Shown: positions 9,338 to 14,415 of the stretch, one piece after another
How positions within the stretch are numbered: the first letter of the stretch is position 1
Layout of the letters: each line of letters opens with the position of its first letter
Source: JAVBOV01 sp031550205
GTDB lineage: Bacteria; Pseudomonadota; Alphaproteobacteria; RF32; CAG-239
NCBI GenBank assembly: GCA_031550205.1
Contig: JAVBOV010000033.1
Span: 1-14,539 of the forward strand
Length of the DNA: 14,539 bases
Direction of reading: 5' to 3'
The notes under the pieces: model-generated
What the model was told of the DNA's origin: nothing
The model's database searches: none
Seen by the model: only the letters and a program-made list of their open reading frames with translations
Made by a program: the position numbers and the translations under genes

Positions 9338-10537
9338 ATGAACCTCGAGCTGTTAATGTGCATATCCGGATTTCTTCTGCTCTTATGCGTTTTTGCCAAC
9401 CGCATTTCCGACAGCTTCGGCATTCCCGCATTGTTAATTTTCTTGGGCGTCGGCATGCTTGCAGGCTCGGATGGTCTTGACTTATTGGATTTTCATGATG
9501 CCGCATTGTCCAACCATATCGGCACCATCGCCTTGTCTTTCATCTTGTTCACCGGAGGCCTGGAAACGCAGTGGAACAAGGTTAAAGAGGTCATTGCCCG
9601 CGGTTCGGTCTTGTCAACCTTAGGAGTTGTCTTAACTGCAATTTTTCTTTTCGTCTGCACTTATTTTGTTTTGGGCATTCCATTTGAAATATCTCTGCTT
9701 TTAAGCGTAATTGTATCTTCCACCGACGCGCCTGCCGTGTTCTCAATTCTGCGCTCCAGCAAAACCAAAATCCGCCCGCATCTGCAGTCTATCTTAGAAT
9801 TTGAATCCGGCTCCAACGACCCCATGGCCGTTTTGCTGTCCATGGGCGCCATCACCATGCTTTCCAGTCCCCATTTCAAAATCCTGGAGGCCGGACAAAT
9901 GCTTCTCTGGCAAATATCCATGGGCATTGCCGCCGGCATCGGCGCCGCCAAGCTTTCCGTGTGCATCTTAAAGCGCTGGCACTTGGTTTATCCCGGCCTT
10001 TACCCCGTTTTTGGCATCGGTCTGGTCTTAATTACCTATAGTTTAACCCAGCTTTTAAAAGGCAACGGCTTTTTGGCAGTTTATCTGTGCGGCATTTTCC
10101 TCGGCAACAGCGCCTTCATGTATCGCCGCCATTTCATCCGTTTTCAAGATTCTCTTGCCTGGATAATGCAGATTTTAATGTTCTTAATCTTAGGCCTCTT
10201 GGTTAACCCCTCTGAACTTATCGGCGTCATGCCCATAAGCTTCGCCTGCTGCCTGTGCCTGATGTTCATTGCCCGTCCTTTGGCCGTTTTCATCTGCCTT
10301 TCCAAGAGCGAATTTGACAACGCTGAAAAAACGCTCATCAGTTGGGCCGGCTTTAAGGGCGCTGTACCGATTATTCTGGCCACATACCCCTTAATGGCCG
10401 GTTTCAAAAATGCCATGTTTTTGTTTAACCTGATTTTTTTCATGGTCATCATTTCGGTGCTGTTTCAGGGCAAAACTCTGCCAATGCTCGCAAAATGGCT
10501 TAAACTTGGCGATTCCGAAGAAAAACCCCGCAAATAA
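9338..10537 (+). CDS. Cation/proton antiporter, short NhaP2/CvrA-like (CPA1 family)
   Basis: A 399-residue polytopic membrane protein with about twelve hydrophobic segments. Residues matching the CPA1/NhaP core are visible: FTGGLE at 71-76, SSTDAPAVFSIL with D130, and EFESGSNDPMAV with the ND pair N160-D161, the ion-binding site of electroneutral antiporters. A later GWAGFKGAVPI-like segment (SWAGFKGAVPI) is also typical. Full NhaP2/CvrA proteins continue about 150-200 residues further into cytoplasmic TrkA-C and CorC-like regulatory domains; this one stops after the membrane core with a short charged tail (GDSEEKPRK). Whether it carries K+ or Na+ cannot be decided. The ATG follows directly on the pump stop codon, with AAGGA at 9327-9331, so it belongs to the efflux operon. 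I see no frameshift: downstream DNA does not encode the missing domain. Confidence 0.85.
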   Translation: MNLELLMCISGFLLLLCVFANRISDSFGIPALLIFLGVGMLAGSDGLDLLDFHDAALSNHIGTIALSFILFTGGLETQWNKVKEVIARGSVLSTLGVVLTAIFLFVCTYFVLGIPFEISLLLSVIVSSTDAPAVFSILRSSKTKIRPHLQSILEFESGSNDPMAVLLSMGAITMLSSPHFKILEAGQMLLWQISMGIAAGIGAAKLSVCILKRWHLVYPGLYPVFGIGLVLITYSLTQLLKGNGFLAVYLCGIFLGNSAFMYRRHFIRFQDSLAWIMQILMFLILGLLVNPSELIGVMPISFACCLCLMFIARPLAVFICLSKSEFDNAEKTLISWAGFKGAVPIILATYPLMAGFKNAMFLFNLIFFMVIISVLFQGKTLPMLAKWLKLGDSEEKPRK

Positions 10538-10555
10538 AGCCTTAAATTTAACCTA

Positions 10556-10584
10556 TTGATTTAATATAAAAAAAGTGTTATATT
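10556..10584 (+). promoter_or_regulatory. Promoter for the histidine phosphatase gene
   Basis: TTGATT (10556-10561) and TATATT (10579-10584) are separated by exactly 17 bases, 35 bases before the ATG at 10620. The 82-base gap is AT-rich, unlike the tight spacing upstream. A strong ribosome site GGAGGT lies at 10609-10614. No convincing terminator for the preceding operon is seen. Confidence 0.5.
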
Positions 10585-10619
10585 GATGCCATTCCGATAC
10601 AATTTTCTGGAGGTACTAA

Positions 10620-11210
10620 ATGGTAAAGAATTTTTACATCTTTCGCCATGGTCAAAGCTCCCACAATTTAGAAGGAAAAATTCTGGGCCATGCCAATAAC
10701 TCGGTTTTAACCAATAAAGGAGTCGATGAGTCCTATAATGCCGGGTATATTTTAAAAGATAAACAAATAGACGTTATCATCTCAAGTCCGCTGCGCCGCG
10801 CCAAACAGTCCAGCGCCATCGTTGCCAAGGTCACCAAAGCGCCTGTCCGTTTTGACGACTGCTTGGTTGAGGCCGATGTCGGCAAGCTTGAAGGACTGCA
10901 CTATAAAAAGGTCAAAGACAGCTTCTTGGACGTTTATGCCAAATGGCTGAGTGATGATAATATGGATGCCGGTTTTGAAGCCGGTGAAAACAAAAAACAA
11001 GTCCGCGAAAGAATGGTTAAGACTTTAAACAAATATGTTAACAGTCCTTATAAAAACGTGGTGATTTCCGGACACAATCTGGCGGCTGCTCAAGCTTTAA
11101 GAGCCTTAAAGATTGACACCCCTGAAATCCCGAACGGCGCCATTGTCCACCTGCAATATGACAAAGGCAGTTGGCACTATATAGATATGTTAGTGCAGAA
11201 AGAAATTTAA
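10620..11210 (+). CDS. Histidine phosphatase (phosphoglycerate mutase-like) family protein
   Basis: A 196-residue cytosolic protein of the branch-1 histidine phosphatase superfamily. The phospho-acceptor is H10 in the signature FRHGQSSHN (R9, H10, G11). A second arginine lies in SSPLRRAKQS (R59/R60), the acid is in CLVEADVGKLEG (E84), and the second catalytic His is H152 in VISGHNLAA. The family covers cofactor-dependent phosphoglycerate mutases, alpha-ribazole phosphatase (CobC), broad phosphatases such as PhoE and fructose-bisphosphatases. At under 200 residues this is more like the phosphatases than the roughly 230-250-residue glycolytic mutases. The substrate is not known. It is a single-gene unit with its own promoter, followed by structured non-coding DNA and a strong terminator. 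Confidence 0.85.
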   Translation: MVKNFYIFRHGQSSHNLEGKILGHANNSVLTNKGVDESYNAGYILKDKQIDVIISSPLRRAKQSSAIVAKVTKAPVRFDDCLVEADVGKLEGLHYKKVKDSFLDVYAKWLSDDNMDAGFEAGENKKQVRERMVKTLNKYVNSPYKNVVISGHNLAAAQALRALKIDTPEIPNGAIVHLQYDKGSWHYIDMLVQKEI

Positions 11211-11376
11211 AACAACAGGTCAATATGCAAAGCATATTGACGCAGGAAGCGGCAGAGTGGAGCTTTAGCTCCATCGAGTGCCGAATGAAGGATCCATTCC
11301 TTATTTATAACAGGTCTGCCTGGCACCCTGTCCGACGTAGCTCTGCAAGAGCGAAGGAGGAAGCCAGCAGACGCAT
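11211..11376 (+). other. Multi-hairpin intergenic element (candidate ncRNA or dispersed repeat)
   Basis: No credible gene lies here, but hairpins follow one another almost without a gap. They are TCAATATGC/GCATATTGA with an AAA loop (11220-11240), and CGGCA/TGCCG (11250-11283) enclosing TGGAGC/GCTCCA with a TTTA loop. Next are AAGGA/TCCTT (11288-11302) and GTCTGCCTGGC/GCCAGCAGAC with one bulged base (11314-11372), which encloses GCTC/GAGC (11340-11352). It looks more GC-rich than its surroundings. The 8-mer AACAGGTC occurs twice (11214-11221 and 11309-11316). It ends directly against a rho-independent terminator, so plus-strand transcription would yield a compact folded RNA tail. It matches no RNA family that I recognise; the strand is uncertain. 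Confidence 0.5.
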
Positions 11377-11405
11377 AAAAATCCCCGCCAGCCGCGGGGA
11401 TTTTT
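11377..11405. terminator. Strong bidirectional rho-independent terminator
   Basis: A perfect 12-base-pair stem: AAAAATCCCCGC (11377-11388), loop CAGCC, GCGGGGATTTTT (11394-11405). The GC-rich core is flanked by an A run on one side and a T run on the other, so it can stop transcripts from both directions. It lies between the convergent phosphatase (+) and rubredoxin (-) genes. Confidence 0.9.
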
Positions 11406-11449
11406 ATTTCACTGGTCACAGACCGCTGCCCCTGACCACTGCACTTTTC

Positions 11450-11587
11450 TTACTTAGGCTGAAACATGTCCTTGCCAACTCCGCACATCGGGCAGACATA
11501 ATCATCCGGAAGCTTCTCAAAAGGACCTTCCGAACCGTCATATTCCCATTGGCACACCGTGCATACCCAAATCTTTTCGTCACTCAT
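11450..11587 (-). CDS. Rubredoxin, 45 residues
   Basis: A short minus-strand gene of 45 codons. It has the two rubredoxin knuckles, VCTVC (C9, C12) and VCPMCG (C32, C35), which bind one iron, plus the typical aromatic and acidic surround (WEYDG, LPDDYVCPMCGVGKDMF). The spacing between knuckles is shorter than in clostridial rubredoxins of 52-54 residues and resembles the short-loop forms. Rubredoxins are soluble one-electron carriers, often feeding oxygen- or peroxide-reducing enzymes in anaerobes. The ATG at 11587 overlaps the stop of the flavin reductase in an ATGA junction, and the ribosome site AAAGGAGAG lies in the end of that gene, so translation is coupled. The flavin reductase is the likely electron donor. 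It is easily missed because of its length. Confidence 0.92.
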   Translation of the reverse strand: MSDEKIWVCTVCQWEYDGSEGPFEKLPDDYVCPMCGVGKDMFQPK

Positions 11588-12087
11588 TTTTGCTCTCCTT
11601 TATGCTTTATACATTTAAAAACTTCATCCTTAAAATAGTCCCGATAGTCATTATAAGTCAGCGGCGATTCGCAATTTGTATCTTCGGCATCCAAAACTTC
11701 CGCCAAAAACAATGTATTGCTTTCAAAAACAATTGTCTGCAAAACCTTGGCCCTGATGGTGGCAATGTTATCTTTCAAATACGGCAGACCGTCTTTTTCA
11801 ACCATTTCAACGGTTTCCCACTTATTGCAGCTGCGGCTGGTTTTAAAACCGAAATTTGCAATCACCATCGGGTTTACCTTTTTGCTAAGAACCGAGATTG
11901 AAAACTCACCGCACTTTGCAATGCATTCGCGCGTATAACTGTTACAGTTGCATGAAAGTGCAATAACCTGAGGCTTGTTCGCCACCTGCATCACCGCATC
12001 AACCACACTGCCCACATACCGCTCATTATCTCTGCTTCCGAGAATATACAAACCGTGAGTAAGTTTAAATAAAGCTTTTATTTCCAT
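11584..12087 (-). CDS. Flavin reductase-like FMN-binding protein (Hrb/rubredoxin reductase type)
   Basis: A 167-residue protein from the ATG at 12087, which is preceded by GAGGAG on the minus strand. A longer frame begins at 12174 but its extra 29 residues would run through the promoter. The N-terminus MEIKALFKLTHGLYILGS and the later FGFKTSRSCNKW and SPLTYNDYRDYFK resemble the flavin reductase domain of high-molecular-weight rubredoxin (Hrb) and related flavoproteins of anaerobes. These bind FMN and move electrons from NAD(P)H to rubredoxin. In Hrb the rubredoxin is fused at the C-terminus; here it is a separate, overlapping gene, which supports the assignment. Seven cysteines are present, four clustered at 46, 48, 55 and 59, which is unusual. 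The role is probably oxygen or peroxide detoxification through a partner not in this window. The electron donor and acceptor are inferred. Confidence 0.8.
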   Translation of the reverse strand: MEIKALFKLTHGLYILGSRDNERYVGSVVDAVMQVANKPQVIALSCNCNSYTRECIAKCGEFSISVLSKKVNPMVIANFGFKTSRSCNKWETVEMVEKDGLPYLKDNIATIRAKVLQTIVFESNTLFLAEVLDAEDTNCESPLTYNDYRDYFKDEVFKCIKHKGEQK

Positions 12088-12108
12088 TGTTTTTTTTACT
12101 CCTCGGCC

Positions 12109-12138
12109 ATTATATAAGCAACCCGCACTACATTGCAA
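12109..12138 (-). promoter_or_regulatory. Promoter for the flavin reductase-rubredoxin pair
   Basis: On the minus strand TTGCAA (12138-12133) and TATAAT (12114-12109) are separated by 18 bases. They lie 22 bases upstream of the ATG at 12087, with GAGGAG between. The perfect -10 box makes this the best promoter match in the window. It lies just after the slyX terminator. Confidence 0.6.
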
Positions 12139-12157
12139 GCACTTTAGCCAAGTTTTT

Positions 12158-12191
12158 AAAAGCCGCAATAACAAAGATATTGCACGCTTTT
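12158..12191 (-). terminator. Probable slyX terminator
   Basis: Read on the minus strand, AAAAGC-GT-GCAATA pairs with TATTGC-G-GCTTTT around a seven-base loop, starting 14 bases past the slyX stop. The stem is interrupted by a small internal loop and the T run is short, so it may work only partly and let slyX transcripts reach the flavin reductase. Confidence 0.55.
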
Positions 12192-12204
12192 GCCGTTATG
12201 TATG

Positions 12205-12408
12205 TTAATAATGCGGCGGGCGGGTTTCTTCTTCCGCAGATCTGATGGTTATTTTCTCAAACTGAGACATAAGATTCTGATTCTGCTTAACCAAAAAGTC
12301 TATAATTTTCGCCTGGTTAATTACCACCGCATTAATATCTTCAATGGTTTTTTCGGCGTTTGCCAAAGCCATCTCAATATTCATAAATCTTTCCTCATGT
12401 TCATTCAT
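12205..12408 (-). CDS. slyX: SlyX family protein
   Basis: A 67-residue soluble, coiled-coil protein. It follows the SlyX pattern: an N-terminal glutamate-rich helix with heptad hydrophobics (AEKTIEDINAVVINQAKIIDFL), then Gln/Asn-rich helix, and the conserved tail RPPHY. The function of SlyX is unknown; in Escherichia coli the gene lies near slyD. I chose the ATG at 12408 because GGAGGTG lies about seven bases upstream on the minus strand. An earlier ATG at 12465 adds 19 residues with no family match and would overlap the divergent cutA promoter. It is divergent from cutA and followed by a terminator. Confidence 0.82.
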   Translation of the reverse strand: MNEHEERFMNIEMALANAEKTIEDINAVVINQAKIIDFLVKQNQNLMSQFEKITIRSAEEETRPPHY

Positions 12409-12430
12409 AACCAACACCTCCCCTCTTGCA

Positions 12431-12458
12431 TTGAAGACTGTTTTGCTGTAACTATAAT
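12431..12458 (+). promoter_or_regulatory. Promoter for cutA
   Basis: TTGAAG (12431-12436) and TATAAT (12453-12458) are 16 bases apart, 25 bases before the cutA ATG. A GGAGA ribosome site lies at 12474-12478. It shares the slyX-cutA divergent intergenic region with whatever drives slyX, for which I see no clear boxes. Confidence 0.5.
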
Positions 12459-12483
12459 ATAACACTGTTTATCGGAGATTTAA

Positions 12484-12792
12484 ATGTATAAAATCATTTT
12501 TAGTACCGCCGGCTCAAAGGAAGAGGCTGAAAAAATTGCCAAAGCCCTAATTGAAAAAAAACTGGCCGCCTGCATTCAGGTTGTTCCCTGCACCAGCTTT
12601 TATACCTGGAAGCTTAAGTTTGTTGAAGACGCAGAGTTTTTAATGATTATTAAATATCCTGCGCATAATTATGACAAGATTGAAGAACTGATTAAGAAAA
12701 AACATTCCTACGAAACCCCTGAGATTTTAGAAATCGGCATTGAAAACGCCAGCCACGAATATCTGGACTGGATAGACGCGGTAACGGAGTAA
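12484..12792 (+). CDS. cutA: CutA family divalent-cation tolerance protein
   Basis: A 102-residue protein of normal CutA1 length. The family pattern is clear: FSTAGSKEEAEKIAKALIEKKLAACIQVVP, then the SFYTWK-K segment, then HSYETPEILEI and a final YLDWI. Members form very stable trimers with a ferredoxin-like fold related to PII signalling proteins. The name comes from a copper-tolerance phenotype in E. coli, but the real molecular role is unsettled. It precedes the HAD phosphatase by five bases, so the two form an operon. The cysteine in AACIQV is the one usually linked to metal binding in family members that have it. Confidence 0.92.
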   Translation: MYKIIFSTAGSKEEAEKIAKALIEKKLAACIQVVPCTSFYTWKLKFVEDAEFLMIIKYPAHNYDKIEELIKKKHSYETPEILEIGIENASHEYLDWIDAVTE

Positions 12793-12797
12793 ACAAA

Positions 12798-13622
12798 ATG
12801 AACAAGAAACTAATTCCCATGGCCATTTGTTATGACTTTGACGGCACTTTGTCTCCCACCAACATGCAGGAATACGGCTTCATCAGCAAGCTTGGCATAA
12901 CGCCGCAAAAATTTTGGGAAGAATCTGAAAACATGGCCAAAGAGCACAAAGCAGACAATATTTTGGCATATATGAAGCTGATGAAAAACAAAGCTCAGGA
13001 AAAGAAAATGTCTTTCAGAAAAAAAGACATAACCGACTACGGTAAAAAGGTGGAGCTTTTTAAGGGGGTTGAAGACTGGTTTAAAAGAATCAATCAATAT
13101 GGCGCCCAAAGGGGTATTAAGGTCAAACATTATATCATTTCCTCAGGCTTAAAAGAGATGATTGAAGGCACCAAAATCGCCAGAGAGTTCACTGAGATCT
13201 TTGCCTCTTGTTTCATGTATGACGCCAACGGCGCCGCCGATTGGCCGGCCGTAGCCTTAAACTACACCACCAAAACTCAGTTTCTTTTCAGAATCAACAA
13301 GGAATGCACCGATATTAACGACAACAAGAGCATCAACAAATATGTCGAGCCGTTAAGCCGCCCCATGCCTTTTACCAATATAATTTACATCGGCGATGGC
13401 GACACCGACATCCCCTGCATGAAAATTGTTAAAAAAGAAGGCGGACATTCCATAGCCGTATATAATCCTGGCAAAAAGAAAGCCAAGGAAAAAGCCGCAA
13501 ATCTAATCAAAGACGGCCGCGTCAACATCATCGCCCCCGCCGATTATTCCGAAGGCAAACAAATAGACACCTACCTCAAAGCCATAATAGATAAACTGGT
13601 TGCAGACGAGAAGGTGAAGTAA
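12798..13622 (+). CDS. HAD-superfamily phosphatase (phosphoserine phosphatase-like)
   Basis: A 274-residue cytosolic protein with all four haloacid dehalogenase motifs: I, DFDGTLS (nucleophile D13, acid D15); II, ISSG (S115-G117); III, a lysine in TTKTQ (K159); and IV, GDGDTD (D200, D202, D204). The lack of a membrane segment and the presence of motif I Thr rather than Asp after DFDG fit a phosphatase. A helical cap lies between residues 20 and 90, as in subclass I enzymes. A roughly 30-residue stretch between motifs III and IV (KECTDINDNKSINKYVEP) is longer than in plain phosphoserine phosphatases. The substrate is not known. The gene has GGAG at 12786-12789 in the end of cutA and no convincing terminator after it. 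Confidence 0.8.
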   Translation: MNKKLIPMAICYDFDGTLSPTNMQEYGFISKLGITPQKFWEESENMAKEHKADNILAYMKLMKNKAQEKKMSFRKKDITDYGKKVELFKGVEDWFKRINQYGAQRGIKVKHYIISSGLKEMIEGTKIAREFTEIFASCFMYDANGAADWPAVALNYTTKTQFLFRINKECTDINDNKSINKYVEPLSRPMPFTNIIYIGDGDTDIPCMKIVKKEGGHSIAVYNPGKKKAKEKAANLIKDGRVNIIAPADYSEGKQIDTYLKAIIDKLVADEKVK

Positions 13623-13660
13623 AAAAACAACCCAAAACTTCAAATGCCTGACATACTAGA

Positions 13661-13681
13661 ATCTGAAAACATTATTCAGAT
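13661..13681. repeat. Small inverted repeat after the HAD gene
   Basis: ATCTGAA (13661-13667) and TTCAGAT (13675-13681) form a seven-base-pair stem with a seven-base loop. There is no T run on the plus side, so it is a weak candidate terminator for the cutA operon. It overlaps the end of the minus-strand small ORF. Confidence 0.35.
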
Positions 13682-13896
13682 ATAAACTCTCTAAGAGCCT
13701 CATCTGCGCTGTTATAAACGCAAACCTTGTCCGGATATTTATCTTTAAGCGCGAAAATATTCGGCATGTCTTCCTTAAGGTGCCTAAAATTCCATACCAA
13801 TAATTCATATAAATCGCCCAAATTTTCTTTTTTGTTTTTAGCAAAACCAATTTTTCTTAACACAAATCTTTTAATAATCCTAAATGTCCGCCTCAT
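13672..13896 (-). CDS. Hypothetical 74-residue ORF, possibly a gene remnant
   Basis: An open frame from ATG at 13896 to the stop at 13672. I do not recognise it. The first 25 residues are very basic (RRTFRIIKRFVLRKIGF), the rest is mixed helical and ends in YPDKVCVYNSADEALREFISE, which reads like the C-terminus of a real protein. A stop codon lies directly before the ATG and no ribosome site precedes it, so this may be the surviving end of a longer gene whose front has been lost. The DNA is lower in GC than the genes to the left. A shorter frame on the same strand (13850-13656) looks like a shadow. Confidence 0.3.
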   Translation of the reverse strand: MRRTFRIIKRFVLRKIGFAKNKKENLGDLYELLVWNFRHLKEDMPNIFALKDKYPDKVCVYNSADEALREFISE

Positions 13897-13915
13897 TCAG
13901 CCATTTAAACACAAA

Positions 13916-13944
13916 AAAATAGCATGTAAAATACATACTATTTT
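13916..13944. terminator. AT-rich hairpin, possible bidirectional terminator
   Basis: AAAATAGCATGTA (13916-13928) pairs with TACATACTATTTT (13932-13944) with one C/A mismatch and an AAA loop. On the minus strand the stem runs into a seven- to eight-base T run, the better terminator direction. The stem is AT-rich, so its strength is doubtful. On the minus strand it lies upstream of the 74-residue ORF. Confidence 0.4.
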
Positions 13945-14175
13945 ATGTAGTTGATTGTGGCGACCCCCACCAAAAGCGGAAACCTAACTTTTGCCCCAAT
14001 AAATCCGCCATATTCCGAGGGGTGCTCTACTAAACCACGCCCCGCATGACCCGCAAAAATGTATATGATGTACCTTCATTTCAGGAAAAACTCCGGCAAA
14101 ATCCCTAATTGGGGTTGATATAACCGGACAAATCGTGTAACGTTTTTGCATATTAAAGTTGTAGAGGATCCTCAA
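13945..14175. other. Gene-free stretch, no supported feature
   Basis: Stop codons break all frames except one 63-codon minus-strand frame (14175-13984) with no family resemblance and a cysteine-containing, low-quality sequence. A few short words resemble pieces of a tRNA (TAGAGCACC and GTGGGGGTCGC on the minus strand), but they are about 50 bases apart and do not fold as one. I see no clear promoter for the following gene. Confidence 0.4.
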
Positions 14176-14415
14176 ATGAAATCAAACACATTAAAAATAG
14201 TGATAAATCGCCCAATTTCCGAAGTATTTGAGTTTACCACAAACCCTAACAATACGGATAAATGGTTTGTTGACGCAGGCAAAGAATGGACGAATGAATG
14301 GCCGCGCAAACTTGGCACTATTTATGAAAATAATAACGGATTTTTAACCGTTACAGAATTCGAGTTGGATAAGCTGTTTACGCTAACCAAAAAAGATAAA
14401 GGGGCTGACACCTGA
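14176..14415 (+). pseudogene. SRPBCC/START-like domain protein, truncated by an insertion sequence
   Basis: The frame from ATG 14176 gives MKSNTLKIVINRPISEVFEF and a TNPNNTDKWF segment, then NEWPRKLGTIYENN and LTVTEFELDKLFTLTKKD. This is the first half of a small polyketide cyclase/SRPBCC (Bet v1-like) ligand-binding protein, normally about 120-150 residues. Family resemblance ends at residue 75 (position 14400). The last codons (GADT, stop at 14413-14415) are the end of the insertion sequence. The missing half carries the remaining beta-strands and the long C-terminal helix that closes the pocket, so the product should not fold normally. An ATG at 14146 in the same frame would add ten residues without a family match. 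The remaining half may lie beyond the right edge. Confidence 0.72.
14393..14400. repeat. Candidate target-site duplication (left copy)
   Basis: AAGATAAA directly abuts the insertion-sequence end. IS1595-family elements usually duplicate eight bases. The second copy would lie outside the window, so this is a prediction only. Confidence 0.3.

Noticed and set aside
11171..11638. 155-codon plus-strand frame across the structured spacer
   Set aside because: It overlaps the phosphatase end, runs through the terminator and lies antisense to the rubredoxin gene, which has clear family motifs.
12088..12174. N-terminal extension of the flavin reductase to an ATG at 12174
   Set aside because: The extra 29 residues match no family and cover the TTGCAA/TATAAT promoter and GAGGAG site that fit the start at 12087.
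12409..12465. Longer SlyX start at 12465
   Set aside because: SlyX proteins begin near the ATG at 12408, which has the strong GGAGGTG site; the extension overlaps the cutA promoter.
13950..14050. Minus-strand words resembling tRNA parts (TAGAGCACC, GTGGGGGTCGC)
   Set aside because: They are about 50 bases apart, no acceptor stem or T-arm with GTTCGA is present, and the sequence does not fold into a cloverleaf by eye.
13984..14175. 63-codon minus-strand frame
   Set aside because: No family resemblance, composition unlike a protein, and no matching ribosome site or neighbour.
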